Shown here: in pieces, positions 34,180 through 42,765 of the stretch
Position numbering within the stretch: position 1 is the stretch's first letter
Layout: each line of letters begins with the position of its first letter
Source: Shouchella miscanthi
GTDB taxonomy: Bacteria; Bacillota; Bacilli; Bacillales; Bacillaceae_D
Direction of reading: 5' to 3'
NCBI RefSeq assembly: GCF_007725405.1
Contig: NZ_CP042163.1
Location: 2,604,001-2,668,000, forward strand
Length of the DNA stretch: 64,000 nt
The notes under the pieces: model-generated
Told to the model about the DNA's origin: nothing
What the model saw: only the letters and a program-made list of their open reading frames with translations
Databases searched by the model: none
Program-made: the position numbers and the translations under genes

Positions 34180-34314
34180 TTATTTTTGAGAAGAAGCTTT
34201 TGCGGTTTTGGATTCACAGTGCGTACAGTTTGATACAGAATAAAGACGGCTCACTTTCTCTCCCTCAAAGTGTCCCAACGCCTGACTGCAAACTTGACAA
34301 ATAAATGTTCCCAC
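34180..34314 (-). CDS. sr1p: GapA-binding peptide SR1P
   Basis: The 44-residue peptide begins MGTFICQVCSQALGHFEGE and contains a second Cys pair 'CTHC' (C30/C33) matching C6/C9, so it probably binds zinc. B. subtilis SR1P begins MGTIVCQDC and has the same layout. That peptide binds the glycolytic dehydrogenase GapA and stimulates its association with RNase J1, whose gene rnjA is also in this window. The start is GTG at 34314 with a GGAGG site seven bases upstream; an ATG in another frame nearby hits a stop after 18 codons. The C-terminal tail 'SKTAKASSQK' is basic, unlike the acidic B. subtilis end. Confidence 0.82.
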   Translation of the reverse strand: MGTFICQVCSQALGHFEGEKVSRLYSVSNCTHCESKTAKASSQK

Positions 34315-34340
34315 CATACATCCTCCTCGTAATTTGTAAT

Positions 34341-34354
34341 CGCTTACGTTTTCG
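34341..34354 (-). promoter_or_regulatory. cre-like CcpA site in the SR1 promoter
   Basis: CGAAAACGTAAGCG on the minus strand matches the catabolite-responsive element pattern TGNAANCGNWNNCW at all but its first and last positions and falls just downstream of the predicted transcription start. In B. subtilis SR1 is repressed by CcpN and CcpA. Confidence 0.45.
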
Positions 34355-34361
34355 TATTTCT

Positions 34362-34390
34362 ATAATAGTATGTATTATTATAGTCGTCAA
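34362..34390 (-). promoter_or_regulatory. sigma-A promoter for SR1
   Basis: TTGACG (34385-34390) and TATTAT (34362-34367) on the minus strand are spaced by exactly 17 bases. The start of transcription would be near 34355. Confidence 0.7.
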
Positions 34391-34558
34391 GGGGTAATTA
34401 GTGTGACATAATTATTTTTAAATGTTGACATATTTATAGATTTAATCGCATACACTTAACCTTTAGGCATTATTTTGATCAGGACATACTGTTTAATCCG
34501 TTTGTAATTTTTTTATGTATTCGCTAGCAATCATTTAGCTTTTATCTATTCTTTTTAT
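34391..34558. other. A/T-rich spacer between SR1 promoter and deacetylase gene
   Basis: I see no ORF with a ribosome site, no repeat and no tRNA here. It may hold upstream control elements for SR1, such as the CcpN sites known in B. subtilis, but none can be identified confidently. Confidence 0.4.
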
Positions 34559-34598
34559 TAAAAAGCTCCCACTACATGAGTAGTGGGAGCTTTTCTTT
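34559..34598 (-). terminator. terminator of deacetylase gene
   Basis: The stem AAAAGCTCCCACTAC / GTAGTGGGAGCTTTT with loop ATGA has T runs on both strands. Confidence 0.9.
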
Positions 34599-35423
34599 TC
34601 ATTTCAATTGATCTGGATCAACAAGTCCATACCCTTTATCACGTAAACCGTTCACAATCTCTTCAAGACCATCATTTGTCCACTCACGGTCATGCATTAA
34701 TAGATTTCCACCATTGCCTAGCTCTGGCGCATTCACCATAATATCTGCAATCGATTCCGCAGTCATATAGTTACTATCCCAATCATATCCATACGTCCAG
34801 TTCATTAACGTCATGCCTTCTTCTTCAACGAGCTCTTTTGTATAATCGGTATTCACCCCAAATGGTGCTCGAAAAAATCTTGGACGTTCTCCAATGATTT
34901 CTTCTATCCGATCATTTAAGCCAACAATTTCTTCTCTTTGCTGCTCTTCTGAAATCTCACCTAAATTAGGATGGGACATCGTATGATTCCCAATTTCAAA
35001 GCCCATCTCATGAATTTGCACTAATTGCTCTGCTTTTTCGTCTGTATTAATAAAATGCCCGTTTACAAAAAAGATCGCTGGAGCATCTAACTCTTTTAAC
35101 GTTTCCGCCATTTCAACTCCATGCTTGTCTGGTGCATCATCTATTGTTAATAAGACAACTTCCGGGTCTGCTTCAGTTCCTTCCATCGGTTCAACTGTCC
35201 ACATAGTTGGATTAATCTCATAAACAACCTCAACGTCTTCACTCTCAGGCTCTTCTAAAGCCTCGTTTTCTTCTTCATCCTCTTGCACTTCATCAACTGT
35301 TTCATTGTCTTCTACTTGTTCATTCTCATCTGCATTGGTATTTTCAGTCGAGCCTTCCTCATTTGAACCGCAAGCCGAAAGTGCGATTAAACTTACAGCA
35401 GGTACCAAAAGCCACTTCTTCAT
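34599..35423 (-). CDS. polysaccharide deacetylase family lipoprotein
   Basis: The 274-residue protein has a signal peptide and lipobox LSAC (C18), then a strongly acidic linker (about residues 20-70, mostly Glu/Asp/Asn), then a NodB deacetylase domain with 'LLTIDDAPDKHG' (motif 1), 'NHTMSHPNLGE' (HxxxH metal site), 'FFRAPFGVN' and 'LLMHDREW'. It would remove acetyl groups from peptidoglycan or another surface glycan. The ATG at 35423 with an AGAGGGG site is chosen over an upstream start at 35516, which would bury the signal peptide. It is monocistronic. Confidence 0.88.
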   Translation of the reverse strand: MKKWLLVPAVSLIALSACGSNEEGSTENTNADENEQVEDNETVDEVQEDEEENEALEEPESEDVEVVYEINPTMWTVEPMEGTEADPEVVLLTIDDAPDKHGVEMAETLKELDAPAIFFVNGHFINTDEKAEQLVQIHEMGFEIGNHTMSHPNLGEISEEQQREEIVGLNDRIEEIIGERPRFFRAPFGVNTDYTKELVEEEGMTLMNWTYGYDWDSNYMTAESIADIMVNAPELGNGGNLLMHDREWTNDGLEEIVNGLRDKGYGLVDPDQLK

Positions 35424-35616
35424 ATCATGGACCCCTCTCAACAATATCTTGTCCCATCGTAACATTTTCTTCCTTATTTCGACAGCATAAAAAGGGGAAA
35501 GATAAATTTTCATCAAATCGTCAAATGCATAAAATAATTTTCTTCTCTTATACTAAAAAGGCGTTTATGACTAGCTGTGACAGGGTACTAATAATTGTTG
35601 TTACAATCAAGGCTAC

Positions 35617-35645
35617 TGGCACATTAAAAAAATGTATGCTATGAT
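35617..35645 (+). promoter_or_regulatory. promoter for BCCT transporter
   Basis: TGGCAC (35617-35622) and TATGAT (35640-35645) are 17 bases apart, with a TGC extension before the -10. It lies about 45 bases upstream of the start. Confidence 0.5.
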
Positions 35646-35693
35646 TTTGTCTTGCTTAAAAATGAAATTTCTTTGGAAAGGTAGACAATCACT

Positions 35694-37343
35694 ATGAAGC
35701 AAACAACGTCCGTATTTTATATTTCAGTCATTGTTGCACTTGCATTCATTTTTTGGGGTGTTGTTTTTCCAGAAAATATGTTAAGTGTAACCGAAAGTAT
35801 TCAAGGATTTATATCAACTGAGCTTGGATGGTTTTATTTACTTTCAGCAACGTTCTATGTAGCTGTCGGTATTTACCTAATCGTAAGCCCATTCGGCAGT
35901 ATCCGCTTAGGGAAACCTGATGAGAAACCAGAATATACATATTTAACTTGGTTCGCATTTCTATTTACTGCTGGTATGGGAATTGGACTTGTCTTTTGGG
36001 GGTCCGCAGAGCCATTATCTCACTATTTCACACCTGCCTCTGCTGATCCAGCTACACAGCAAGCCGCAGCTGAAGCGATGCGCTATTCCATTTTTCACTG
36101 GGGCATCCACCCTTGGGCCATCTATGCTGTTGTCGCGTTAACCCTTGCTTATTTCCAATATCGAAAAGATGAACCAGCACTCTTTAGTTCAACCTTTCGC
36201 CCCCTAATTGGACACCGTGTTACTGGTCCAATCGGGAAAACGATTGACGTTTTTGTTGTTTTTGCAACGATCTTTGGAACAGCTACATCCTTAGGATTCG
36301 GAGCTGCACAAATTACAGCAGGTCTTATTTATTTATTCCCATCTCTAGAAAATATCAACTACAATTTATTTCAAATTGTCGTGATTGTCATTGTAACCAT
36401 CCTCTTCTCAATATCGGCTATGACTGGAATTGATAAAGGGATTCGAATCTTAAGTAATCTGAATGTACGTCTTGCCATTTTACTGATGGCTTTTGTACTT
36501 CTACTTGGACCCACTAGCTATATTATGGGTGTGTTCACACAAGGTATCGGAAGCTATGTACAAAACTTCTTTGGTATGAGCTTTAGTATGGATGTTTATG
36601 ATCCAGAGTCTTCTTGGGTACAAGACTGGACATTATTCTACTGGGCTTGGTGGATTTCTTGGTCACCATTTGTCGGGGCGTTTATTGCGCGGGTCTCCCG
36701 CGGAAGAACCATCCGCGAATTCGTCATTGGCGTTATTGCATTGCCTTCACTTTTTGGGGCATTTTGGTTTAGCGTATTCGGTGGTTCAAGTATCTACTTT
36801 GAAAATCGCGGTGGCGGCCTTTATGAGCAAATGGACGCAGGCGGCACGGAAATGGCTTTATTTGCTTTACTTGAACAATTTCCACTCACCTTCTTTGTTG
36901 CATTAATTACCGTTCTATTAATTGCATCCTTTTTTATAACATCAGCGGACTCAGCAACTGTTGTACTAGGTATGCAAACAACCGGTGGTAATTTAAATCC
37001 TCCAAATGCGGTAAAATTAATTTGGGGTCTGATTATTGCTGGTACAGCTGGCGTACTCCTCGTGACAAGTGAAGAAGGTTTAGATGCGCTACAAACCGCA
37101 TCCATTATCGGGGCGTTTCCATTTGCGATTATTATCATCCTCATGATTGTTTCGCTATTTAAGGAACTACGAAATGAAAAAGAAACGTTGAATGTTAACC
37201 GAGAACGATTACGCCAAGAACGTCTTGCACTGCGTAACGATCGCGAGCGTGTTAAACGTGAACAGCAACTATTAAAAAAAGAACGTCGTCGTCTTCAAAA
37301 GAACAATGACGAGATGGAATCGAGCAAGAAAAAGAAAGACTAG
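35694..37343 (+). CDS. BCCT-family glycine betaine/choline-type transporter
   Basis: The 549-residue protein has 12 predicted membrane helices and BCCT motifs: 'GMGIGLVFWGSAEPLSHY' (the GMGIG form seen in sodium-coupled betaine carriers), 'FHWGIHPWAIYAVV', the aromatic 'TLFYWAWWISWSPFVGAFIA' and 'TSADSATVVLGMQT'. It imports compatible solutes in response to osmotic stress. The C-terminal tail (about residues 490-549) is long, highly charged and probably a coiled coil; in BetP such a tail senses osmotic conditions. The exact solute is unknown. No other osmolyte gene is adjacent. Confidence 0.9.
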   Translation: MKQTTSVFYISVIVALAFIFWGVVFPENMLSVTESIQGFISTELGWFYLLSATFYVAVGIYLIVSPFGSIRLGKPDEKPEYTYLTWFAFLFTAGMGIGLVFWGSAEPLSHYFTPASADPATQQAAAEAMRYSIFHWGIHPWAIYAVVALTLAYFQYRKDEPALFSSTFRPLIGHRVTGPIGKTIDVFVVFATIFGTATSLGFGAAQITAGLIYLFPSLENINYNLFQIVVIVIVTILFSISAMTGIDKGIRILSNLNVRLAILLMAFVLLLGPTSYIMGVFTQGIGSYVQNFFGMSFSMDVYDPESSWVQDWTLFYWAWWISWSPFVGAFIARVSRGRTIREFVIGVIALPSLFGAFWFSVFGGSSIYFENRGGGLYEQMDAGGTEMALFALLEQFPLTFFVALITVLLIASFFITSADSATVVLGMQTTGGNLNPPNAVKLIWGLIIAGTAGVLLVTSEEGLDALQTASIIGAFPFAIIIILMIVSLFKELRNEKETLNVNRERLRQERLALRNDRERVKREQQLLKKERRRLQKNNDEMESSKKKKD

Positions 37344-37354
37344 TTTCGGAAAAC

Positions 37355-37403
37355 GAGCCGTCTTAAAAGATCATATTCTTGATCTTTTAAGACGGCTTTT
37401 TCT
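37355..37403 (+). terminator. terminator of BCCT gene
   Basis: A 20-bp perfect stem (left arm begins AGCCGTCTTAAAAGATC, right arm ends GACGGCT) is followed by TTTTTC. Confidence 0.9.
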
Positions 37404-37561
37404 ATGTATGCATCATTGCTTTTAGGCATCGTATAACATAAACTCCCGCTCTTTTCTCTTCCTTATCTAAATCGTAACGAGCCAGATAATTTGACGTTTT
37501 TTTCCTACAGTTGTTGGGTAAAGAGTAAAAATGGAAATGATTGATAAAGGAGTCTGGGAGA

Positions 37562-37948
37562 ATGAAGACACATCACCTCTTATTTGCTATCTCGTTTAGC
37601 GCCATCATCCTTTTAATTATTCTGACATCGACTTCTTTTTTAACGAGTGGAAAATCCCATTCGATTGCCCATGACGAAATAACCCTCATTTTATTCTCGG
37701 ATACAAATCAGCTTTCTAATGAGCGTAATTATTATCGTGCTATTCAGTATTCACAAGAGAAAGAAGGCTTTTCTTTTCAAGAATTTATTTTTAAAGATTC
37801 TACGGATACGCGCTCCATTTCTTATTACAATATAGAAAACTTTCCAAGCTTACTCATCTATAAAGGGGAAAAGGAGCTATTACGGATATCTGGTAAACAA
37901 GATCTTGAACAGCTTGTTTTCGCTATTACCGATGCCGTAACAAAGTAA
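37562..37948 (+). CDS. membrane-anchored thioredoxin-like protein lacking active-site cysteines
   Basis: The 128-residue protein has one N-terminal membrane helix (about 7-27) and then a domain whose C-terminal half 'ENFPSLLIYKGEKELLRISG' resembles the cis-Pro and beta-strand region of thioredoxin folds. No Cys is present, so no dithiol chemistry is possible. Start at 37562 with an AAAGGAG site; an upstream in-frame start at 37541 overlaps that site. The resemblance is my reading and needs a profile search. It is convergent with appC. Confidence 0.6.
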   Translation: MKTHHLLFAISFSAIILLIILTSTSFLTSGKSHSIAHDEITLILFSDTNQLSNERNYYRAIQYSQEKEGFSFQEFIFKDSTDTRSISYYNIENFPSLLIYKGEKELLRISGKQDLEQLVFAITDAVTK

Positions 37949-37977
37949 AAAGATAAGTCCCATCACTTATCTTTTTA
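37946..37977. terminator. terminator between thioredoxin-like gene and app operon
   Basis: The stem AAAAAGATAAGT / ACTTATCTTTTT with loop CCCATC has A and T runs on both flanks, so it can end both convergent transcripts. Confidence 0.8.
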
Positions 37978-37987
37978 CCCCTTTAGC

Positions 37988-38899
37988 TTATGCTTTTGAG
38001 TCAAACGCGTCCCGTAAGCCATCACCGATGAAATTAATAGCCAATACGGTGAACAAGATGCATAATCCCGGTGGTAGCCACGCTTCCGGATTATTACGCA
38101 ACAATCGAACGCTCTGTGCTTCCGTTAACATATTCCCCCACGTTGGTGTTGGTTGTGGTATGCCAAACCCAATAAAACTTAAAGCAGATTCCGCTACAAT
38201 CATTGTGGCCATAATAATGGTGGCACTCACAATAATTGGGCCAACAGCATTTGGAAGAAAATGTTTTCGAATAATTCGAGCATCCGAACAACCAATGCTT
38301 CTCGCACTTAACACGTATTCTTTTTCACGGATTGACATAAACGTCCCTCGAAGGATCCGACAAATTTGCGGCCAAGAGGTAATAGCGATGACCATTATAA
38401 AGATCGGAACCGTCGTTCGCTCAAGAATAGCCACAATCGTCATAAACAATAAAATGAACGGGAAGATTAAAACAATATCCGTCATGCGCATAATAAGAGA
38501 ATCTACTTTTCCCCCATAATAACCGGCGATCGATCCTAGCGTTCCCCCAATAAGAACCGTAAACAACATCGCAAAAAATCCAACGGTAAGAGAGATTCTT
38601 GCTCCATAAACAAGTCTAGAAAAATTATCCCGACCTGACCCATCTGTCCCCAACCAATTCTCACTGTCCGCTCTCGCTTCAATTTTTGTTAATTGTGAAG
38701 CAGTTGGGTCATGAGTGGCGATCACATCAGCAAAAATAGCGATGACAATCATGATACTTAAAAACACAATTCCTACGATTGCTAATTTATTTTTTCGGAA
38801 ACGGCGGAAGGCAAGCCTCGTCGGACTTACACTTTTTTCCTCAGTTAAATTCGGCAGTGTAGGGGCAATATCAGGTGTTTCGTTTAATCTCGGTTCCAT
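37988..38899 (-). CDS. appC: oligopeptide ABC transporter permease, AppC/OppC type
   Basis: The 303-residue protein has six membrane helices, an N-terminal OppC_N segment ('RRFRKNKLAIVGIVFL'), the phrase 'LGTDGSGRDNFSRLVYGARI' typical of DppC/OppC, and a coupling loop 'ARSIGCSDARIIRKHFLPNA'. It pairs with AppB to form the peptide channel. It is last in the appDFABC operon, 12 bases after appB. Confidence 0.92.
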   Translation of the reverse strand: MEPRLNETPDIAPTLPNLTEEKSVSPTRLAFRRFRKNKLAIVGIVFLSIMIVIAIFADVIATHDPTASQLTKIEARADSENWLGTDGSGRDNFSRLVYGARISLTVGFFAMLFTVLIGGTLGSIAGYYGGKVDSLIMRMTDIVLIFPFILLFMTIVAILERTTVPIFIMVIAITSWPQICRILRGTFMSIREKEYVLSARSIGCSDARIIRKHFLPNAVGPIIVSATIIMATMIVAESALSFIGFGIPQPTPTWGNMLTEAQSVRLLRNNPEAWLPPGLCILFTVLAINFIGDGLRDAFDSKA

Positions 38900-38911
38900 T
38901 CTTCACTCACC

Positions 38912-39877
38912 TCAATCAAGTCGAATACGCGGATCAATGACCGCATAAAAAATATCCGCCAATAAATTTCCTACTAAAACAGATAACCCAATGAGTAAAT
39001 TCACTGCCATAATAACAGGATAATCTCGATTAGACATACCAGACAAGAACAGTGTCCCTATTCCAGGATAATTAAATACCGTTTCAACAATAAACGCACC
39101 ACTTAACAGCATGCCAATTTCCATTCCGAGCAAAGTCACAATCGGGATCATCGCATTGCGTAACGTATGCTTGTACAAAACAGAATTTGCTCCAATTCCC
39201 TTTGCACGTGCCGTCCGAATAAAATCACTGCCCTTTATATCAAGCATTTCCGATCTCATGTAGCGCATAAAGATCGCCGTACTTGAAAGACCGAGTGTGA
39301 CACCAGGTAAAACAAGATGTTGAATTCGACTAATAAAGGCTTCAAAACCTGTTAAACCCGGAGAGCCAATCGATCCTTGTGTTGGAAACCACCCAAGCCC
39401 AAACGAAAATACATAGATAGCTAATAACCCTGCGAAAAAGTTTGGCGTTGCTAACCCTACAAACGCAAATGAAGTCGCTGCGTAATCTAATACAGAGTAT
39501 TTTTTTCTTGCTGAGTAAATTCCGATTGGAACTGAAACGATTAACGTTACAAATAAAGCAAATGCTCCTAAATAAAACGTATTCCCCAAACGCTGTGAAA
39601 TTAATTCGCTAACAGAGCGTCCTGTAAAATGGGTTGACATACCTAAATCACCCGTTGCCGCTCTTCTGAGCCAATTCCAGTATTGAATATGTATCGGATC
39701 ATTTAATCCTAATGCAGCTCGCCGTTCCTCAATAACTTCTCGTGGTGTATTTGGATCAATTGCTTCTCCACTCAAAGCATCTCCAGGCGCCAAATAGGCA
39801 AACAAGAAAACAATGACAGTAAGGAAAAAAACCATTGGGATAAATTGTATAATGCGCCTTAAAATAAATTTGAGCAC
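38912..39877 (-). CDS. appB: oligopeptide ABC transporter permease, AppB/OppB type
   Basis: The 321-residue permease has six helices, the OppB start 'LKFILRRIIQFIPMVFFLT' and the coupling loop 'RTARAKGIGANSVLYKHTLRNA'. The start is GTG at 39877, with AGAGGTGG upstream; reading further back to 39970 would overlap the appA end and add a non-homologous leader. It follows appA after a gap that contains a hairpin. Confidence 0.92.
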   Translation of the reverse strand: MLKFILRRIIQFIPMVFFLTVIVFLFAYLAPGDALSGEAIDPNTPREVIEERRAALGLNDPIHIQYWNWLRRAATGDLGMSTHFTGRSVSELISQRLGNTFYLGAFALFVTLIVSVPIGIYSARKKYSVLDYAATSFAFVGLATPNFFAGLLAIYVFSFGLGWFPTQGSIGSPGLTGFEAFISRIQHLVLPGVTLGLSSTAIFMRYMRSEMLDIKGSDFIRTARAKGIGANSVLYKHTLRNAMIPIVTLLGMEIGMLLSGAFIVETVFNYPGIGTLFLSGMSNRDYPVIMAVNLLIGLSVLVGNLLADIFYAVIDPRIRLD

Positions 39878-39915
39878 GTAGGCCACCTCTTTTTTAAACC
39901 AAAATGAAAGAAAGT

Positions 39916-39941
39916 TGAAGCAGCTTAGTAAAGCTGCTTCA
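39916..39941 (-). terminator. intra-operon hairpin between appA and appB
   Basis: A perfect 11-bp stem (TGAAGCAGCTT / AAGCTGCTTCA) with a four-base loop lies just after the appA stop. On the minus strand it is followed by the weak T run ACTTTCTTTC. It could cause partial termination or protect the 3' end of the appA message. Confidence 0.6.
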
Positions 39942-39951
39942 CTCCATAACG

Positions 39952-41700
39952 TTATTCTGAAAGATACCATTCATGAGTATCGTCTTTAAACGTGAACGGC
40001 TTAATGGTTAGGCCTTGGACACGGTTGTTAAAAACATGGATTTCACTTTCAGCGTAAAGTGGTACTGTATATGCGTTATCGATATAGAGCTGAGCCCACT
40101 CTCCATATTTTTCTCGTCTAAATTCTTGATTATCAAATGCTAATTCAGGATCAACCGCTTCTTCTAGTAGCTCTTCTTGTGCTTCATCATAGAAACGAGA
40201 ATAGTTATAACCTGCCGTACCACCATTGATTGGCCACGGATCTGGGTCACCTGATGATAGAGACCAGCCTGCTAAAAATAAATCTAAATCATTATCATTT
40301 TGCTCAATGAGATCAAAATGCGCTGGCGCCTCACGTGGTGTATTTAAGTTTACTTGAATACCAACTGCTTCTAATTGTTCCTTGATGACAGGCGCTACCT
40401 GTTCCCGAACTGGGTTTCCAACTGGGTAATCCACATTAATGACAAGATCATTCCCATCTGGATCTTCTACAAAACCATCACCGTCTACATCTTCGTAGCC
40501 AGCATCAGCAAGTTTTTGTTCTGCTAATTCTGGGTCATATGCTAGCCCTTCAACAGCATCTGGGTTATACGCCCATGATGCTTCAGGGAACGGCGCATCT
40601 AGCACTTCACCATGTCCACGTAAAAATCCATCAACAAAGGACTGACGATCAATCGCATGCACAATCGCTTGTCTAAACTCAACATCTTGAAGCTTTTCAT
40701 TTGGCTCCCAACTATCACGGTCCGTTAATTGATCATTTGGCCCATGGTTCACCTTAAATCCAAGATACTGGTAACCGAGTTGTGGTTGTTCTTCAATTGT
40801 TAATGAATCGTTTCCTTCGATTGTCGCAACATCGGCTGCCGGGAAGTCTCGTGGAACATAATCAAGTTCTCCTTGTTCAAGCATTCCAGCTGCTACAGAT
40901 GCTGAAACAATATTCCATGTAATCGATTCAAGTTTAGGAGCACCTAAATAATAATCTTCATTCGCTGTTAATACATACTGCTCATTCTCTAAAGCCTCTG
41001 TTAATTGAAATGGACCTGTTCCAATAATTTCACCTGGGTTAATAGAGGCGCTATGAGAAGCCATATCCCCAACTTCCACATCTGCAAACACATGCTCTGG
41101 AAGAATCGCCATAGCTGTGTCCGCTAATGCTTTTACACTAGGCGTATCAAAAATAAACTTAACCGTGTATTCATCGACTTTTTCTACTCCAGCAAACGTA
41201 TCCGCTTCACCGTTTACATACTCCTCATAGCCAGTAAGTGTATTGACATAGTTTTGTCTAATTCCACCAGCTCCGGCATAATCAGGATCAGCCATAGCGG
41301 TAAAGGTAAACACCACATCATCCGCAGTAAAATCTTCTCCATCATGCCATTTCACATCTTCACGCAAGTAATAGGTTAATTCTGTATTGTCATCGTTAAA
41401 TTCCCAGTCTTCTGCTAGCTCTGGAATAAATTCAAATTCTTCATTTTGCTGTACAAGGCTTTCATGGGTAATGTCTAATATATGAGCATCGTATAAGGAC
41501 GTATAAAAAATCGGGTTAAATAAGTTGTCAGGTGGTGAAAACATGGCTAAGTTTACATTTCCACCTTCAACTTCCCCTGTCTCTCCGCCTTCGCTACCCT
41601 CATCATCTGTACTTGTATCTGTATCTCCACCATTACAAGCGACGAGCGCAGTGGCAAAAACGGCTGTTGCTAAAAATGTGTAAAACGGCTTCTTTTTCAT
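39952..41700 (-). CDS. appA: oligopeptide-binding lipoprotein, AppA type
   Basis: The 582-residue protein has a lipobox LVAC (C22), an acidic Asp/Gly/Glu-rich linker, and an SBP_bac_5 domain with 'LAEDWEFNDDNTELTYYLRE' and 'VKWHDGEDFTADDVVFT', typical of extracellular solute-binding family 5. It captures oligopeptides outside the cell for AppBC. It is third in the operon. The composition is notably acidic, as for other exported proteins here. A GGGGGAAG site precedes the ATG. Confidence 0.93.
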   Translation of the reverse strand: MKKKPFYTFLATAVFATALVACNGGDTDTSTDDEGSEGGETGEVEGGNVNLAMFSPPDNLFNPIFYTSLYDAHILDITHESLVQQNEEFEFIPELAEDWEFNDDNTELTYYLREDVKWHDGEDFTADDVVFTFTAMADPDYAGAGGIRQNYVNTLTGYEEYVNGEADTFAGVEKVDEYTVKFIFDTPSVKALADTAMAILPEHVFADVEVGDMASHSASINPGEIIGTGPFQLTEALENEQYVLTANEDYYLGAPKLESITWNIVSASVAAGMLEQGELDYVPRDFPAADVATIEGNDSLTIEEQPQLGYQYLGFKVNHGPNDQLTDRDSWEPNEKLQDVEFRQAIVHAIDRQSFVDGFLRGHGEVLDAPFPEASWAYNPDAVEGLAYDPELAEQKLADAGYEDVDGDGFVEDPDGNDLVINVDYPVGNPVREQVAPVIKEQLEAVGIQVNLNTPREAPAHFDLIEQNDNDLDLFLAGWSLSSGDPDPWPINGGTAGYNYSRFYDEAQEELLEEAVDPELAFDNQEFRREKYGEWAQLYIDNAYTVPLYAESEIHVFNNRVQGLTIKPFTFKDDTHEWYLSE

Positions 41701-41781
41701 TCATCTTCCCCCTAATTTTTTCATTCACATTCTGGTAAGACGTTCATATGTAGAAGCCTCACCCCCTCTAAAAAGTTCAAT

Positions 41782-42765
41782 TTATTCGCTTTTTTCTGTA
41801 TATAAGTGACAAGCAACAAAGTGTTCTGGCTTGTACTCAACTAAATCAGGTCTTTCTTGTTTGCATCGATCATGTACGTGCGGACATCTCGTATGAAACG
41901 CACAGCCTACTGGCGGGTTTGCAGGACTTGGCAGTTCACCTGTCAACGTAATTTTTTCCTTCTTTTGCGTGACGTCAGTGGAAGGTACAGCTGAAATTAA
42001 TGCCTCAGTGTACGGATGCAACTTCCCCTCATACAGATCTTTTTTCGTGGCCACTTCAACAATACGACCTAAATACATAACGGCCACTCTAGTACTAATA
42101 TGCTTTACGACACTTAAATCATGGGCGATAAATATGTATGTAAGCTTAAATTCATCTTGTAAGTCTTTCATTAAATTTAATACTTGTGATTGAATGGATA
42201 CATCTAAAGCAGAAACAGGTTCATCCCCTATAATGAGGCTAGGTTTTGTACTTAACGCTCTTGCAATTCCAATACGTTGCCTTTGTCCCCCTGAAAATTC
42301 ATGTGGGTATTTATCGTATGACTGCTTTGGAAGTCCAACAGTTTCCAGTAATTCTTCTGCTCTTTTCTTTCGCTCCGCTTTCGTCGTTACTGTTTTATGA
42401 ACCAAAAGAGGTTCTTCTATTAATTCACCTATGCTCATTCTTGGGTTTAGCGAAGCGTATGGATCTTGGAACACCATTTGCATATCTCGACGAAACGGTC
42501 TTAATTTTCGATTTGAGATACCAGAAATTTTCTCTCCTTTGTAAAAAACATCACCGTGAGTTTGGTTTTGAAGCTGTAAAAGGATTCTTCCTAATGTTGA
42601 TTTTCCTGAACCTGACTCTCCAACAATACCGAGAGATTCACCTTCATATATTTTTAAAGAAATTCCATCTACTGCCTTTATATGTCCAACGGTACGTTTT
42701 ATGACACCTTGTTTAATCGGAAAGTACATCTGTATGTCTTTCGCTTCTATTAGTACATCCTTCAT
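41782..42765 (-). CDS. appF: oligopeptide ABC transporter ATPase, AppF/OppF type
   Basis: The 327-residue ATPase has Walker A 'GESGSGKST', Q-loop 'MVFQDPYASLNPRM', signature 'EFSGGQRQRIGIARAL', Walker B 'LIIGDEPVSALD' and the C-terminal oligopeptide-type Cys motif 'CAFHTRCPHVHDRC', which in related ATPases binds an iron-sulfur cluster. It drives peptide import with AppD. It overlaps appD by four bases. Confidence 0.94.
   Translation of the reverse strand: MKDVLIEAKDIQMYFPIKQGVIKRTVGHIKAVDGISLKIYEGESLGIVGESGSGKSTLGRILLQLQNQTHGDVFYKGEKISGISNRKLRPFRRDMQMVFQDPYASLNPRMSIGELIEEPLLVHKTVTTKAERKKRAEELLETVGLPKQSYDKYPHEFSGGQRQRIGIARALSTKPSLIIGDEPVSALDVSIQSQVLNLMKDLQDEFKLTYIFIAHDLSVVKHISTRVAVMYLGRIVEVATKKDLYEGKLHPYTEALISAVPSTDVTQKKEKITLTGELPSPANPPVGCAFHTRCPHVHDRCKQERPDLVEYKPEHFVACHLYTEKSE

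Larger units (their letters stand above)
34143..34355 (-). ncRNA. sr1: SR1-like dual-function small RNA
   Basis: A promoter at 34362-34390, a short ORF for an SR1P-type peptide and a strong terminator define a transcript of about 210 bases, close to the 205 bases known for B. subtilis SR1, which is also beside speA and pdhD. There SR1 base-pairs with ahrC mRNA to limit the arginine-catabolism activator and also encodes SR1P. I infer the same two functions; the antisense part cannot be tested here because ahrC is not in the window. Confidence 0.7.

Noticed and set aside
38028..38519. 163-codon plus-strand frame opposite appC
   Set aside because: It is antisense to a conserved permease, has no ribosome site, and its composition is what reverse reading of membrane codons gives.
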